From: Streptomyces xylophagus
Lineage (GTDB): Bacteria; Actinomycetota; Actinomycetes; Streptomycetales; Streptomycetaceae
Direction: 5' to 3'
DNA: 64,000 bases
Assembly: GCF_000716435.1 (NCBI RefSeq)
Contig: NZ_JNWO01000013.1
Location: forward strand, 124,001 to 188,000
Shown: positions 53,871 through 62,954 of the stretch, one piece after another
How positions within the stretch are numbered: the first letter of the stretch is position 1
How the letters are laid out: every line of letters begins with the position of its first letter
Position numbers and translations under genes: made by a program
Notes under the pieces: model-generated
Told to the model about the DNA's origin: nothing
Seen by the model: the letters and a program-made list of their open reading frames with translations, nothing else
Databases searched by the model: none

Positions 53871-55813
53871 TGGCCACGGTCACCGCACCCGCCCCGCGCC
53901 TCGCCCTCCCCGGCGTCCTCCGCCACCGGGCCGCGCACAAACTTCTCCTGCTCGCGCTCGCCGCAGCGATCCTCGTACCGCTCGCCAACGCGCACTGGTC
54001 CAGCGGGAGTTGGCCGGGCGCCCTCACCGTCGACCTGTCCGGTCCGCTGGGCCGGGCCAACGACTGGATCATCGACAACCGGGACAGCCACCCACTGTTC
54101 CTCTACTTCTTCGGCTACATCAGCAACGCCGTCGTCCTGTCGGTACGCGCCGTGTACCTGGTGCTGCTCGCCGCGGGCTGGGCCGGCGTCACCGCGTTCG
54201 GCGCGCTCGTCGCCTGGCGGGTCGCGGGCGTACGCCTCGCGATCGGGACCGGCGTCGCCTTCCTCGCCTGCGGGCTGCTCGGCATGTGGGTGCCCACCAT
54301 GCAGACCCTCGCACTCATGGTGGTCGCGGTGCTCACGTCGGTCGTCGTGGGCGCCCTGCTCGGCCTGGCCGGCGGCCTCTCCGCGCGGGCCGACCGCGCG
54401 CTGCGCCCGGTCCTGGACACCATGCAGGTGCTCCCGGCCTTCGCCTACCTCCTCCCCGTCGTCCTCGTCTTCGGCATCGGCGTCCCCGCCGCCGTCCTCG
54501 CCACCGTCGTCTACGCCGCCCCGCCCATGGCCCGCCTCACCGCGCTCGGCCTGCGCGACGCCGACCCGGAGGTCCTGGAGGCCGTCGAGTCCCTGGGCGC
54601 CACCGGACGCCAACGCCTGTTGACCGCCCGTGTCCCGCTGGCCCGCAAGCAGCTCCTCCTCGGCCTCAACCAGACGATCATGATGGCCCTGTCCATGGCG
54701 GTCATCGCGTCCGTCATCGGCGCCGGAGGCCTCGGCGACCGCGTCTACCAGGCCCTCGCGTCCGTGGACGTGGGCGCGGCCCTGGCCGCCGGCATCCCGA
54801 TCGTGCTGCTGGCCGTCGTACTGGACCGGGTCACGGCAGCGGCGGGCGAGCGCGCGGGGGAGCAGGGAGCGGGTCTCCGCCCGTGGCTGTACGCGCTCGG
54901 CGCCACCGTCGCCGTAGCGGTGGCGGTCCGGCTGGCCGGCGCCCTCGACTGGCCCTCCGGCTGGACCCTCGGCATCGCCGAGCCGGTGAACCGCGTCGTC
55001 GACTGGATGACCGCCCACCTCTACTCCGGCGTCCCCTACCTCGGCGGCACCGCCGACTGGGCGGGTCACTTCACCACCTGGGTCCTGGACCCCGTACGCG
55101 ACGGCCTGCAGTGGCTGCCCTGGTGGGCGCTGCTCCTGATCGTCGCCGCCCTCGCCTGGGTCATCGGCACCTGGCGCACCGCGCTCACCGCCGTCCTCGC
55201 CATGGCCGCGATCGGTGTCCTCGGCGTGTGGAAGCCGTCGCTGGACACGCTGTCGCAGGTGCTGGCCGCCGTGGCCGTCACCCTCGTCCTCGGCTTCGCG
55301 ACCGGCATCGCCGCCGCCCGCAGCGACCGCTTCGAACGTGCCCTGCGCCTCGTCCTCGACGTCTGCCAGACGATGCCGCAGTTCGTGTACCTGATCCCGG
55401 TCGTCGCGCTCTTCGGCGTAGGCCGCGCCCCCGCCGTGGCGGCGGCCGTCGTCTACGCCCTCCCCGCCGTCGTCCGCATCACCACACAGGGCCTGCGCCA
55501 GGTCGACCCGGCCGCCCTGGAATCGGCCCGCTCGCTGGGCGCGACCAGCACCCAACAACTGCGCCAGATCCAACTCCCGCTCGCCCGCCCGGCGTTGCTC
55601 CTCGCCGTCAACCAAGGTGTGGTGCTCGTCCTCGCCGTCGTCATCATCGGCGGCCTGGTCGGCGGCGGCGCGCTCGGCTACGACGCCGTATTCGGCCTCG
55701 CCCAGGGCGACTTGGCGACCGGACTGGTGGCGGGCGCCGCGATCGTCTGCCTCGGCCTGATGCTCGACCGGGTGACCCAGCCGACGGAACGCCGCACCAA
55801 GAAGGGAGCGTGA
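53870..55813 (+). CDS. Double-domain betaine/choline ABC permease
   Basis: 647 residues, about twice the usual ProW length, with two complete permease domains in tandem. The EAA-loop motif occurs twice: EAVESLGATGRQRLL near residue 238 and ESARSLGATSTQQLR near 560. Each half has about six or seven helices, and both halves contain the matching VLPAFAYLLPVVLVFGIG / MPQFVYLIPVVALFGVG segments. The two halves can form the channel of the importer by themselves. Such fused permeases are seen in some actinobacteria. Confidence 0.94.
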   Translation: MATVTAPAPRLALPGVLRHRAAHKLLLLALAAAILVPLANAHWSSGSWPGALTVDLSGPLGRANDWIIDNRDSHPLFLYFFGYISNAVVLSVRAVYLVLLAAGWAGVTAFGALVAWRVAGVRLAIGTGVAFLACGLLGMWVPTMQTLALMVVAVLTSVVVGALLGLAGGLSARADRALRPVLDTMQVLPAFAYLLPVVLVFGIGVPAAVLATVVYAAPPMARLTALGLRDADPEVLEAVESLGATGRQRLLTARVPLARKQLLLGLNQTIMMALSMAVIASVIGAGGLGDRVYQALASVDVGAALAAGIPIVLLAVVLDRVTAAAGERAGEQGAGLRPWLYALGATVAVAVAVRLAGALDWPSGWTLGIAEPVNRVVDWMTAHLYSGVPYLGGTADWAGHFTTWVLDPVRDGLQWLPWWALLLIVAALAWVIGTWRTALTAVLAMAAIGVLGVWKPSLDTLSQVLAAVAVTLVLGFATGIAAARSDRFERALRLVLDVCQTMPQFVYLIPVVALFGVGRAPAVAAAVVYALPAVVRITTQGLRQVDPAALESARSLGATSTQQLRQIQLPLARPALLLAVNQGVVLVLAVVIIGGLVGGGALGYDAVFGLAQGDLATGLVAGAAIVCLGLMLDRVTQPTERRTKKGA

Positions 55814-55814
55814 C

Positions 55815-56771
55815 ATGCGAGTTCGTACGCTTTATTCGGTGGCCGCGGTGACGTCCCTCGCCCTGCTCTCGGGCTGCGGCGCCGCCGACATGACCAAGCA
55901 GGCCTCGCCCTTCGCCAACGCGCAGGGCGCCAAGACCGTGACCCTCTCCGTCCAGTCCTGGGTGGGCGCGCAGGCCAACGTGGCTGTCGCGCAGTACCTG
56001 TTGGAGCACAAGCTCGGCTACCGCGTCGACACCGTCCAGGTCGACGAAGTCCCCGCGTGGGACGCGCTCAGCCAGGGCCGGGTCGACGCGATCCTGGAGG
56101 ACTGGGGCCACCCCGACCAGGAGAAGCGCTACGTCGACGACAAGAAGACGATCACGCGCGCGGGCGGCCTCGGAGTCACCGGGCACATCGGCTGGTACGT
56201 CCCGACGTACCTCGTCAAGCAGCACCCGGACATCACGAACTGGAAGAACCTCAACAAGTACTCCTCGCTGTTCCGCACCGCCGAGAGCGGCAACAAGGGC
56301 CAGTTGATGGACGGTTCGCCCTCCTACGTCACCAACGACAAGGCGCTGGTGACGAACCTGAAGCTCAACTACCAAGTGGTGTTCGCCGGTTCGGAGGCCG
56401 CGCAGATCACCCAGATGAAACAGTTCGCCAAGGAGAAGAAGCCCTTCCTGACCTACTGGTACGCACCCCAGTGGCTCTTCAAGAAGGTCCCGATGACCGA
56501 GGTCGAACTCCCTGCCTACAAGGAGGGTTGTGACGCCGACGCGGCCAAGGTCGCCTGCGCCTACCCCCACACCCCGCTGCAGAAGTACCTCAACACGGAC
56601 TTCGCGCAGCGCGGCGGCAAGGCGGCGGCCTTCCTGAAGAAGTTCAAGTGGACGACCGAGGACCAGAACGAGGTCTCCCTGATGATCGCCGACCAGAAAC
56701 TCTCCCCGGCCGACGCGGCGAAGAAGTGGGTGGACAACCACCCCGCCACCTGGAAGGCCTGGCTGTCCTGA
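55815..56771 (+). CDS. Glycine betaine/choline-binding lipoprotein
   Basis: 318 residues, one base after the permease stop. A lipoprotein signal (SVAAVTSLALLSGCGAADM) puts the Cys at about residue 21. The mature part is an OpuAC-type binding protein: LSVQSWVGAQANVAVAQYLL at the ligand pocket, DAILEDWGHP, and conserved aromatic residues (YWYAPQWLF) that form the cation-pi cage for quaternary amines. It delivers substrate to the permease pair. Confidence 0.95.
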   Translation: MRVRTLYSVAAVTSLALLSGCGAADMTKQASPFANAQGAKTVTLSVQSWVGAQANVAVAQYLLEHKLGYRVDTVQVDEVPAWDALSQGRVDAILEDWGHPDQEKRYVDDKKTITRAGGLGVTGHIGWYVPTYLVKQHPDITNWKNLNKYSSLFRTAESGNKGQLMDGSPSYVTNDKALVTNLKLNYQVVFAGSEAAQITQMKQFAKEKKPFLTYWYAPQWLFKKVPMTEVELPAYKEGCDADAAKVACAYPHTPLQKYLNTDFAQRGGKAAAFLKKFKWTTEDQNEVSLMIADQKLSPADAAKKWVDNHPATWKAWLS

Positions 56772-56777
56772 CCCGGC

Positions 56778-57503
56778 TCACCGCTTCTGCAACTCCCCGG
56801 CCATCCCTCCCAGCGCACCTGCCGCCCAACGCTGAAGCCCCGGCCCGAACGTGACGCGAGTGGCCCCGAGTTCACCGAGTTCGGTGGGCGAGGGGCCCTC
56901 GCCGTCCAGCCGACAGAACACGTTCACGGGCCCTTGGATACCGGACCGCAGCAACGGCAGCACATCAGCGGGCGCTGCGATCGGATACACGCAGTCGGCA
57001 CCGGCGGCGACGTACAACGCGGCCCGCTCGATGGCCCGTTCGGGATTCCCGTCGCCGTGCAGGAAGACGTCGACCCGCGCGTTGACGAACAGCTGGTCCG
57101 CAGCCACGGACCGCACCTCGCCGAGCCAATCGGCATGCTGCCGTGGGTCCTTGAGAACACCCCCGTTGGAGTCCTCAAGGTTGCACCCCACGGCCCCCGC
57201 CTCCAGAAGCCGTTCCACCAGCTCCTTCGGCGCGAGCCCGTACCCACCCTCGACATCCGCCGACACCGGCACATCCACGGCCCGCACGATCCGCGCGACC
57301 GCCGCGAACATCTCGTCCGCCGGGGTCGCCCCGTCCTCGTACCCCAACGAGGCGGCGACCCCGGCACTGGGCGTGGCGAGCGCGGGAAACCCGGCGTCCA
57401 CGAACACCCGCGCACTGACCGCGTCCCAGGGCCCGGGCAGCACGAGCGGATCCCCGGGAAGCCGCCCCCGATGCAGCCTCCGAAACACCTCCACGCCACT
57501 CAT
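56778..57503 (-). CDS. Isocitrate lyase/PEP mutase superfamily protein
   Basis: 241 residues from the ATG at 57503 (57527 is the alternative). Motifs LVLPGPWDAVSARVF, PVSADVEGGYG (metal-binding Asp) and GCNLEDSNGG belong to the PEP mutase-like group, but the KKCGH catalytic loop of isocitrate lyase is absent. It could be an oxaloacetate decarboxylase or 2-methylisocitrate-type lyase; not decidable. It is convergent with the betaine operon, six bases apart. Confidence 0.88.
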   Translation of the reverse strand: MSGVEVFRRLHRGRLPGDPLVLPGPWDAVSARVFVDAGFPALATPSAGVAASLGYEDGATPADEMFAAVARIVRAVDVPVSADVEGGYGLAPKELVERLLEAGAVGCNLEDSNGGVLKDPRQHADWLGEVRSVAADQLFVNARVDVFLHGDGNPERAIERAALYVAAGADCVYPIAAPADVLPLLRSGIQGPVNVFCRLDGEGPSPTELGELGATRVTFGPGLQRWAAGALGGMAGELQKR

Positions 57504-57537
57504 GGCCGACAACCCCCGAACACCCATGTCCGCAAGG

Positions 57538-58035
57538 TCACTTGTGCTGTCCCGCCTTGTAGTGCCCCGGCACCATCCGTGTGCTCACGCCGAACCGGTT
57601 CCACGCGTTGATGACGGTGATCGCGGCGATCAGCTGTGTCAGCTCGGCCTCCTCGAAGTGTGCGGCGGCCCGGTCGTACACGTCGTCCGGCACGAAGCCG
57701 TCCGTGAGAACCGTGACTGCCTCGGTCAGCTCGATCGCGGCCAGTTCCTTCTCGGTGTAGAAGTGCCGGGACTCCTCCCACGCGCCGAGCTGAATGATCC
57801 GCTCGACACTCTCGCCCGCCGCGAGCGCGTCCTTGGTGTGCATGTCGAGGCAGAACGCGCAGTGGTTGAGCTGCGAGGCGCGGATCTTCACCAGCTCCAG
57901 CAGCGTCGGGTCGAGACCCCGACGGGCCGCCGCGTCGAGGCGGACCATCGCTTTGTAGACCTCGGGGGCGTGCTCGGCCCAGTTCAGACGGGGGCTGTGT
58001 TCGGGGGCGTAAGGAGCTTCTTGTGCTGTGGTCAT
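57538..58035 (-). CDS. AhpD-like carboxymuconolactone decarboxylase family protein
   Basis: 165 residues. The AhpD motif E-x(n)-C-x-x-C-x-x-x-H is complete (LELVKIRASQLNHCAFCLDM followed by His), pointing to a thiol peroxidase/reductase activity. It is divergent from a MocR regulator, 46 bases away, a common arrangement in which MocR controls the AhpD-like gene. A -10-like TAGGGT six bases before the ATG suggests a leaderless message. Confidence 0.92.
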   Translation of the reverse strand: MTTAQEAPYAPEHSPRLNWAEHAPEVYKAMVRLDAAARRGLDPTLLELVKIRASQLNHCAFCLDMHTKDALAAGESVERIIQLGAWEESRHFYTEKELAAIELTEAVTVLTDGFVPDDVYDRAAAHFEEAELTQLIAAITVINAWNRFGVSTRMVPGHYKAGQHK

Positions 58036-58041
58036 GTCTCG

Positions 58042-58073
58042 ACCCTAGAAGCCAGGCAGCCCAGGAGTATGGT
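58042..58073. promoter_or_regulatory. Back-to-back leaderless promoters
   Basis: Minus-strand TAGGGT (58042-58047) for the AhpD-like gene and plus-strand TATGGT (58068-58073) for mocR, each six to eight bases from its ATG. The element ATGGTCCATTTCCAT next to the mocR start may be the MocR operator. Confidence 0.45.
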
Positions 58074-58081
58074 CCATTTCC

Positions 58082-59491
58082 ATGGCGAAATCCTGGGCCA
58101 CTTTGGGCGTCGACCTGCACCTCGAACCGACCGTCACCGGCACGGGTGCCCACAGCGGCACCGGCGTCCGCCGAGGCCTGACGGACGCGCTCCGCGACGC
58201 CGTCCGCACCGGCCGCCTCGCCCCCGGCACCCGCCTGCCCTCCTCCCGCTCCCTCGCCGCCGACCTGGGCATCGCCCGCAACACGGTCGCCGACGCCTAC
58301 GCCGACCTCGTCGCCGAGGGTTGGCTCACCGCCCGCCAGGGCTCCGGCACCCGCGTAGCCGAGCGCGCAGTCGTCCCGCCCACGGAAACGACCCCACCCC
58401 GCCGCCTCCACACCCGCCCCGCCTACGACCTCGTCCCCGGCACCCCCGACCTCGCCGCCTTCCCTCGCACCGAGTGGCTCAAGGCCGCCCGCCGCGCCCT
58501 CACCGCCGCCCCGTACCAGGCCCTCGGCTACGGCGACCCCCGCGGCCATGTCGAACTGCGCACCGCCCTCGCCGCCTACCTCGCCCGAGCCCGAGGCGTC
58601 CGCGCCGACCCCGAGCACATCCTGATCAGCGCGGGCATCTCGAACGGCCTCCGCCTGATCGGCACGGCACTACGGGCCCGCGGCGCCCACAAGATCGCGG
58701 TGGAGTCCTACGGCCTGACCGCGCACTGGCAGATCCTCGCCGCGACCGGTCTGCGCACCCGCCCGCTCCCCTTCGACGAACTCGGCACGAACCCGGCCCA
58801 GTTGACGGACGAGCCGGCCGTCCTGCTCACCCCCGCCCACCAGTTCCCCATGGGCGTCCCCCTCCACCACGACCGCCGCTCGGCCGTCGTCGACTGGGCC
58901 CGGCGCACCGGCGGCCTCGTCCTGGAGGACGACTACGACGGCGAGTTCCGCTACGACCGCCAGCCGATCGGCGCCCTCCAGGGCCTGGACCCGGACCACG
59001 TCGTCTACCTGGGCACCGCCAGCAAGTCCCTCGCCCCCGGTCTCCGCCTTGCCTGGATGGTCCTGCCCCCGTCACTCGCGGAGGAGGTCACGCAGACGAA
59101 GGGCGCCGTCGACACCTGCGGCGCCCTGGACCAACTGACCCTCGCCGAGTTCATCACCTCCGGCGCCTACGACCGCCACGTCCGCGCCGCCCGCCTGCGC
59201 TACCGCCGCCGCCGCGACACCCTGGTCGACGCCTTGGCCCAGCACGCCCCCGACGTCCACGCCACCGGCATCGCGGCCGGCTTCCACGCCGTCCTCAGCC
59301 TTCCCCCGGGCACCGAACACTCAGTGGTCCAAGCCGCCGCCTGGCAGGGCCTCGCCCTCCACTCCCTGTCCTTCTACCGCCACGAACAGGCGGTAGCCGA
59401 CCCCTTGGACGCCCTGGTGGTGGGTTACGGCACACCGCCGGACCACGCGTGGGCGGGGGCGGTGGAGGCACTGTGCAGGGTGCTGCCGTGA
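58082..59491 (+). CDS. MocR-family regulator (GntR helix-turn-helix plus aminotransferase)
   Basis: 469 residues. Residues about 22-95 form a GntR winged helix (PGTRLPSSRSLAADLGIARN). The rest is a class-I aminotransferase fold with the PLP Lys in VYLGTASKSLAPGLRLAWM and DDYDGEFRYDRQP at the cofactor site. MocR proteins use PLP to sense amino compounds. It probably controls the divergent AhpD-like gene and itself. Ends just before a type A repeat. Confidence 0.95.
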   Translation: MAKSWATLGVDLHLEPTVTGTGAHSGTGVRRGLTDALRDAVRTGRLAPGTRLPSSRSLAADLGIARNTVADAYADLVAEGWLTARQGSGTRVAERAVVPPTETTPPRRLHTRPAYDLVPGTPDLAAFPRTEWLKAARRALTAAPYQALGYGDPRGHVELRTALAAYLARARGVRADPEHILISAGISNGLRLIGTALRARGAHKIAVESYGLTAHWQILAATGLRTRPLPFDELGTNPAQLTDEPAVLLTPAHQFPMGVPLHHDRRSAVVDWARRTGGLVLEDDYDGEFRYDRQPIGALQGLDPDHVVYLGTASKSLAPGLRLAWMVLPPSLAEEVTQTKGAVDTCGALDQLTLAEFITSGAYDRHVRAARLRYRRRRDTLVDALAQHAPDVHATGIAAGFHAVLSLPPGTEHSVVQAAAWQGLALHSLSFYRHEQAVADPLDALVVGYGTPPDHAWAGAVEALCRVLP

Positions 59492-59534
59492 GGGTGGGAC
59501 AAAGGGTGTTCTATGCGTGCAGGCCAGCAATTTT

Positions 59535-59603
59535 CAGCCCGTCCGGCGTTTGAGGACGAGGCCCCTTCAGGGCCGAAGCGGGGTCTGGGGGCGCAGCCCC
59601 CAG
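59535..59603. repeat. Dispersed Streptomyces intergenic repeat, type A, copy 2
   Basis: Starts CAGCCCGTCCGGCGTTTGAG and ends with CTGGGGGC-GCA-GCCCCCAG. About 90% identical to 16587-16653. Lies between convergent mocR and the EamA gene and may act as terminator. Confidence 0.85.
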
Positions 59604-59609
59604 GGACGG

Positions 59610-60473
59610 TCACCCCAACTCACCCGCACCATCAACCGCTCCACCGCCGGAGGCCGGCGCCTCACCGAACCGTGCCAACGCCAACGCCCCCACCACCGCC
59701 ACCACAAACCCCAACACCGCCAGCCACTCCAACCCGCCCCGCGTCCGGTCCCCGAGCCACACCACCCCCACCACCGCAGGCCCGATCGTCTCCCCGATCA
59801 CCAACCCCGCCGTGGCCGTCGTCACAGACCCCCGCTGCAACGCCGTAGTCAGCAACAAGAACGCCGCACCCCCACCCACGAGCAGCGCATACGTCGCCGG
59901 ATTGGCAACCAGCGTCGAGGGCGAGAGCGAGTCGATCAGCCGCACCGCCACCTCGACAACCCCGAACCCGAACCCCGCCCCCAACCCCAGCGTCAACGCC
60001 CGCCCCCGCTCCGGCAGTCGCCCACCCACCAGCCCGAGCAGCAGCACAGCCCCCGCCGTCCCCAACATCGCCCACTTCAAGGCCGTAGACCCGGCCCGGT
60101 CCCCCTCCGCGCCCGACGCCAGCCCCAGCATCGCCAGCCCCGCGCACACCACCCCGACGGCCCCCCACTCCGTCCCGCTGAGCCGAACTCCCAGCAGCCG
60201 CGCGGCCACCACCGCCGTCACCGCGAGGCTAGACGCGAGCGCCGCCCCGACCGCGTAGATGGGAAGCGACCGCAGCGCAGCGATCTGGAACACGAACCCC
60301 AGCCCGTCCAGCCCAAGACCCGCCAGATACCGCCACTGCCGCAGCGCCCGCAGCAACAGCGCCGCGTCCCCGCCCCCACCCACCTTGGCCGCCCGCGCGG
60401 CGACCGCCTGAAGCACCGTCGCCGTACCGAAGCAGACCGCCGCGCCGAGCGCGCACACCATTCCAAAGAGCAC
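59610..60473 (-). CDS. EamA/DMT-family transporter
   Basis: 287 residues with about ten hydrophobic helices in two repeats, starting MLFGMVCALGAAVCFGTATV at a GTG. GGAAFLLLTTALQRGSVTTA and VIGETIGPAVVGVVWLGD are typical of drug/metabolite transporters. The gene is divergent from glyA. Substrate unknown. Confidence 0.88.
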   Translation of the reverse strand: MLFGMVCALGAAVCFGTATVLQAVAARAAKVGGGGDAALLLRALRQWRYLAGLGLDGLGFVFQIAALRSLPIYAVGAALASSLAVTAVVAARLLGVRLSGTEWGAVGVVCAGLAMLGLASGAEGDRAGSTALKWAMLGTAGAVLLLGLVGGRLPERGRALTLGLGAGFGFGVVEVAVRLIDSLSPSTLVANPATYALLVGGGAAFLLLTTALQRGSVTTATAGLVIGETIGPAVVGVVWLGDRTRGGLEWLAVLGFVVAVVGALALARFGEAPASGGGAVDGAGELG

Positions 60474-60576
60474 GAAGTGACTGTAGGGGAGGGGAGATCG
60501 CCACGGCCTCCCGCGCGGGGACTCTCACCGAACTCCAGATGCTGGACGCACGAGCCGCCCCGTCCGGTCCGCCCGG

Positions 60577-60582
60577 TAGGCT
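60577..60582 (+). promoter_or_regulatory. Putative -10 of the glyA promoter
   Basis: TAGGCT seven bases before the first base of the ZTP aptamer, so transcription would start right at the aptamer. No clear -35. Confidence 0.4.
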
Positions 60583-60589
60583 GACCGGC

Positions 60590-60668
60590 GGGCCGTGACT
60601 GGCGCGCTGGGATGGGACCGACCATCGGGGAGCGGCCCGAGCTGGAATGTGTGCCGTGCGCCTGGGCC
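60590..60668 (+). ncRNA. ZTP (pfl) riboswitch
   Basis: The pfl consensus is followed closely: GGGCCGTGACTGGCG (60590-60604), a hairpin GATGG-GACCGA-CCATC (60611-60626), GGGGAGCGGCCC (closing helix GGGCCG/CGGCCC), then a linker and the conserved GCGCCTGGGC (60659-60668). ZTP riboswitches sense the alarmone ZTP/ZMP, which builds up when 10-formyl-THF is short, and switch on folate one-carbon genes. Here it precedes glyA by 37 bases, with the ribosome site downstream, so control may act on translation. Confidence 0.92.
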
Positions 60669-60705
60669 GTACCGTGAACGCCGAACGCCACGTCCGGAGG
60701 TCCCC

Positions 60706-62160
60706 ATGCCCGACAATTCCGCGCCCCTTTCCCCCGAGTCCACCGCCTTCCGCGCCGCCCTCGACGTGATCCGCGCCGTCGAGCCGCGCGTCGCCGACGC
60801 CATCGGCCGGGAAGTCGCCGACCAGCGCGAGATGCTCAAGCTGATCGCCTCCGAGAACTACGCCTCCCCGGCGACGCTGCTCGCGATGGGCAATTGGTTC
60901 AGCGACAAGTACGCCGAGGGCACCATCGGCCGCCGCTTCTACGCCGGCTGTCGCAACGTCGACACCGTCGAGTCCCTCGCGGCAGAGCACGCCAAGGCAC
61001 TCTTCGGCGCCCGCCACGCCTACGTCCAGCCGCACTCCGGCATCGACGCCAACCTCGTCGCCTTCTGGTCGATCCTCGCCGACCGCGTCGAGGTCCCGGC
61101 CCTCGCGAAGGCCGGCGTCCGCCAGGTCAACGACCTCTCCGACGCCGACTGGGCCGAACTCCGCCACGCCTTCGGCAACCAGCGCATGCTCGGCATGTCC
61201 CTGGACGCCGGCGGCCACCTCACCCACGGCTTCCGCCCGAACATCTCCGGCAAGATGTTCGACCAGCGCTCGTACGGCACCGACCCGGCGACGGGCCTGA
61301 TCGACTACGACGCCCTGCGCGCCTCGGCCCGCGACTTCAAGCCGCTGATCATCGTCGCCGGCTACTCCGCCTACCCCCGCCTGGTGAACTTCCGCCTGAT
61401 GCGCGAGATCGCCGACGAGGTCGGCGCGACCCTCATGGTCGACATGGCGCACTTCGCGGGCCTGGTCGCGGGCAAGGTCCTCACCGGCGACTTCGACCCG
61501 GTCCCGCACGCACAGATCGTCACCACCACCACCCACAAGTCCCTGCGCGGCCCGCGCGGCGGCATGGTCCTGTGCGACGACTCCCTCAAGGACCAGGTCG
61601 ACCGAGGCTGCCCGATGGTCCTCGGCGGCCCCCTCCCGCACGTCATGGCCGCCAAGGCCGTAGCCCTCGCCGAGGCCCGCCAGCCCTCCTTCCAGGACTA
61701 CGCCCAGCGCATCGTCGACAACTCCCGCGCGCTGGCCGACGGCCTGATGCGCCGCGGCGCCACCCTCGTCACCGGCGGCACCGACAACCACCTCAACCTG
61801 ATCGACGTGGAGACGTCCTACGGCCTCACCGGCCGCCAGGCAGAGACGGCCCTCCTGGACTCCGGCATCGTCACCAACCGCAACGCCATCCCCGCCGACC
61901 CGAACGGCGCCTGGTACACCTCCGGCATCCGCATCGGCACCCCCGCCCTGACCACCCGCGGCCTGGGCACGGCGGAGATGGACGAGGTCGCGTCCCTGAT
62001 CGACCGAGTCCTCACCAGCACCGAGCCGGGCACGACGAAGTCGGGCGCCCCGAGCAAGGCCTCGCACGTCCTGGACGACAAGATCTCCGACGAGATCTCC
62101 CGCAGGGCTACGGACCTGGTCGCGGGCTTCCCCCTGTACCCGGAGATCGACCTCGGCTGA
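60706..62160 (+). CDS. glyA: Serine hydroxymethyltransferase
   Basis: 484 residues from the ATG at 60706 behind GGAGG. The PLP Lys is in [16 protein letters not shown], and [27 protein letters not shown] and [14 protein letters not shown] are family signatures. It is longer than most bacterial GlyA (about 420) because of an insertion around residues 130-190 ([19 protein letters not shown]). It makes glycine and methylene-THF. It is controlled by the ZTP riboswitch upstream and supplies one-carbon units to FolD, PurN and PurH. Confidence 0.97.
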   Translation: MPDNSAPLSPESTAFRAALDVIRAVEPRVADAIGREVADQREMLKLIASENYASPATLLAMGNWFSDKYAEGTIGRRFYAGCRNVDTVESLAAEHAKALFGARHAYVQPHSGIDANLVAFWSILADRVEVPALAKAGVRQVNDLSDADWAELRHAFGNQRMLGMSLDAGGHLTHGFRPNISGKMFDQRSYGTDPATGLIDYDALRASARDFKPLIIVAGYSAYPRLVNFRLMREIADEVGATLMVDMAHFAGLVAGKVLTGDFDPVPHAQIVTTTTHKSLRGPRGGMVLCDDSLKDQVDRGCPMVLGGPLPHVMAAKAVALAEARQPSFQDYAQRIVDNSRALADGLMRRGATLVTGGTDNHLNLIDVETSYGLTGRQAETALLDSGIVTNRNAIPADPNGAWYTSGIRIGTPALTTRGLGTAEMDEVASLIDRVLTSTEPGTTKSGAPSKASHVLDDKISDEISRRATDLVAGFPLYPEIDLG

Positions 62161-62198
62161 CATACGCCCTCTGTCGAGTTGTCAAAGATCGGCGACTC

Positions 62199-62915
62199 TC
62201 ACAGATCGATGAGTTCCTGTCGTGGTTCCTCCCGCGGCGGTCCGGCTCCACGCCGGGCCGCCGCGTGGCGTATCAGCAGCGTGCCGCCGGCCCCGACGGC
62301 CACCCCCGCCGCCGCCCACCAGGCAGGCCCGGCCAGGTCTGCGGATTCGGATCCGCCGGCAACTGCCCTGCCATCGGTACCGGCCCGACCGAGCAGTCCC
62401 GCTCGCTCCAACTGCGCGAAGACCGAGCGCGGCGCCCGATGCCAGCGGATGTCGTCGTCCGCCACCTCCGGAGCCGGATCCGTCCGCACCCACGGTGTGC
62501 CGTCCGCGGCCACGAACAACTGGTCCTCCCGCTCCACCGCCACATCACCACCCGGAGCCCGACTTGTCCGAGGCCAGCCGCCGACCCCGGTCAGTCCCCA
62601 CACCACCGTGATCCGCACTGCCGGATACCGGCCTGCCTCCCACTCCTGCGACACCCGCTCCGTCCCCGCGTACGTCGGCTGCAACAACGTCCACAGGCGT
62701 GCGAACGACGAGTCCCCGGAGTGCCATGCCTCGGCCCGGCCCGTGTCACCGGTCACGACCAGCGCCAGATCAGGGATGTCCCGGTGCGGGCCCCGAGCCT
62801 GTGCCTGATCCATCCCGGTGGCCTGGACCTCAGCCGTCCCGGCCAGAGCCGTCAACGCCGACCCCGCAACGAGACACACGCCCCACAGCCTCGCGCGTCC
62901 CCTCCCGCGTTCCAC
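62199..62915 (-). CDS. Secreted, C-terminally anchored protein, paralogue A
   Basis: 238 residues with a signal peptide (LWGVCLVAGSALTALAGTAEV), a 140-residue extracellular domain (DLALVVTGDTGRAEAWHSGD), and a C-terminal helix (WWAAAGVAVGAGGTLLIRHA) followed by a basic tail ending EPRQELIDL. The topology matches the next gene, which ends GPRQELQDV. No domain is recognised. Confidence 0.78.
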   Translation of the reverse strand: MERGRGRARLWGVCLVAGSALTALAGTAEVQATGMDQAQARGPHRDIPDLALVVTGDTGRAEAWHSGDSSFARLWTLLQPTYAGTERVSQEWEAGRYPAVRITVVWGLTGVGGWPRTSRAPGGDVAVEREDQLFVAADGTPWVRTDPAPEVADDDIRWHRAPRSVFAQLERAGLLGRAGTDGRAVAGGSESADLAGPAWWAAAGVAVGAGGTLLIRHAAARRGAGPPREEPRQELIDL

Positions 62916-62954
62916 ATCCGTCCCCCTCCGTCGCTCCTGGTCTCCCGCCGCTCC

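Noticed and set aside
53459..55816. 785-codon open frame on the minus strand over the betaine permease
   Set aside because: Composition (Asp/Gly/His/Arg/Ala-rich, no domain) is what the complement of a high-GC gene gives; the plus strand encodes a clear permease.
60229..62163. 644-codon minus-strand frame over glyA
   Set aside because: Shadow of glyA; crosses the riboswitch and the EamA start.
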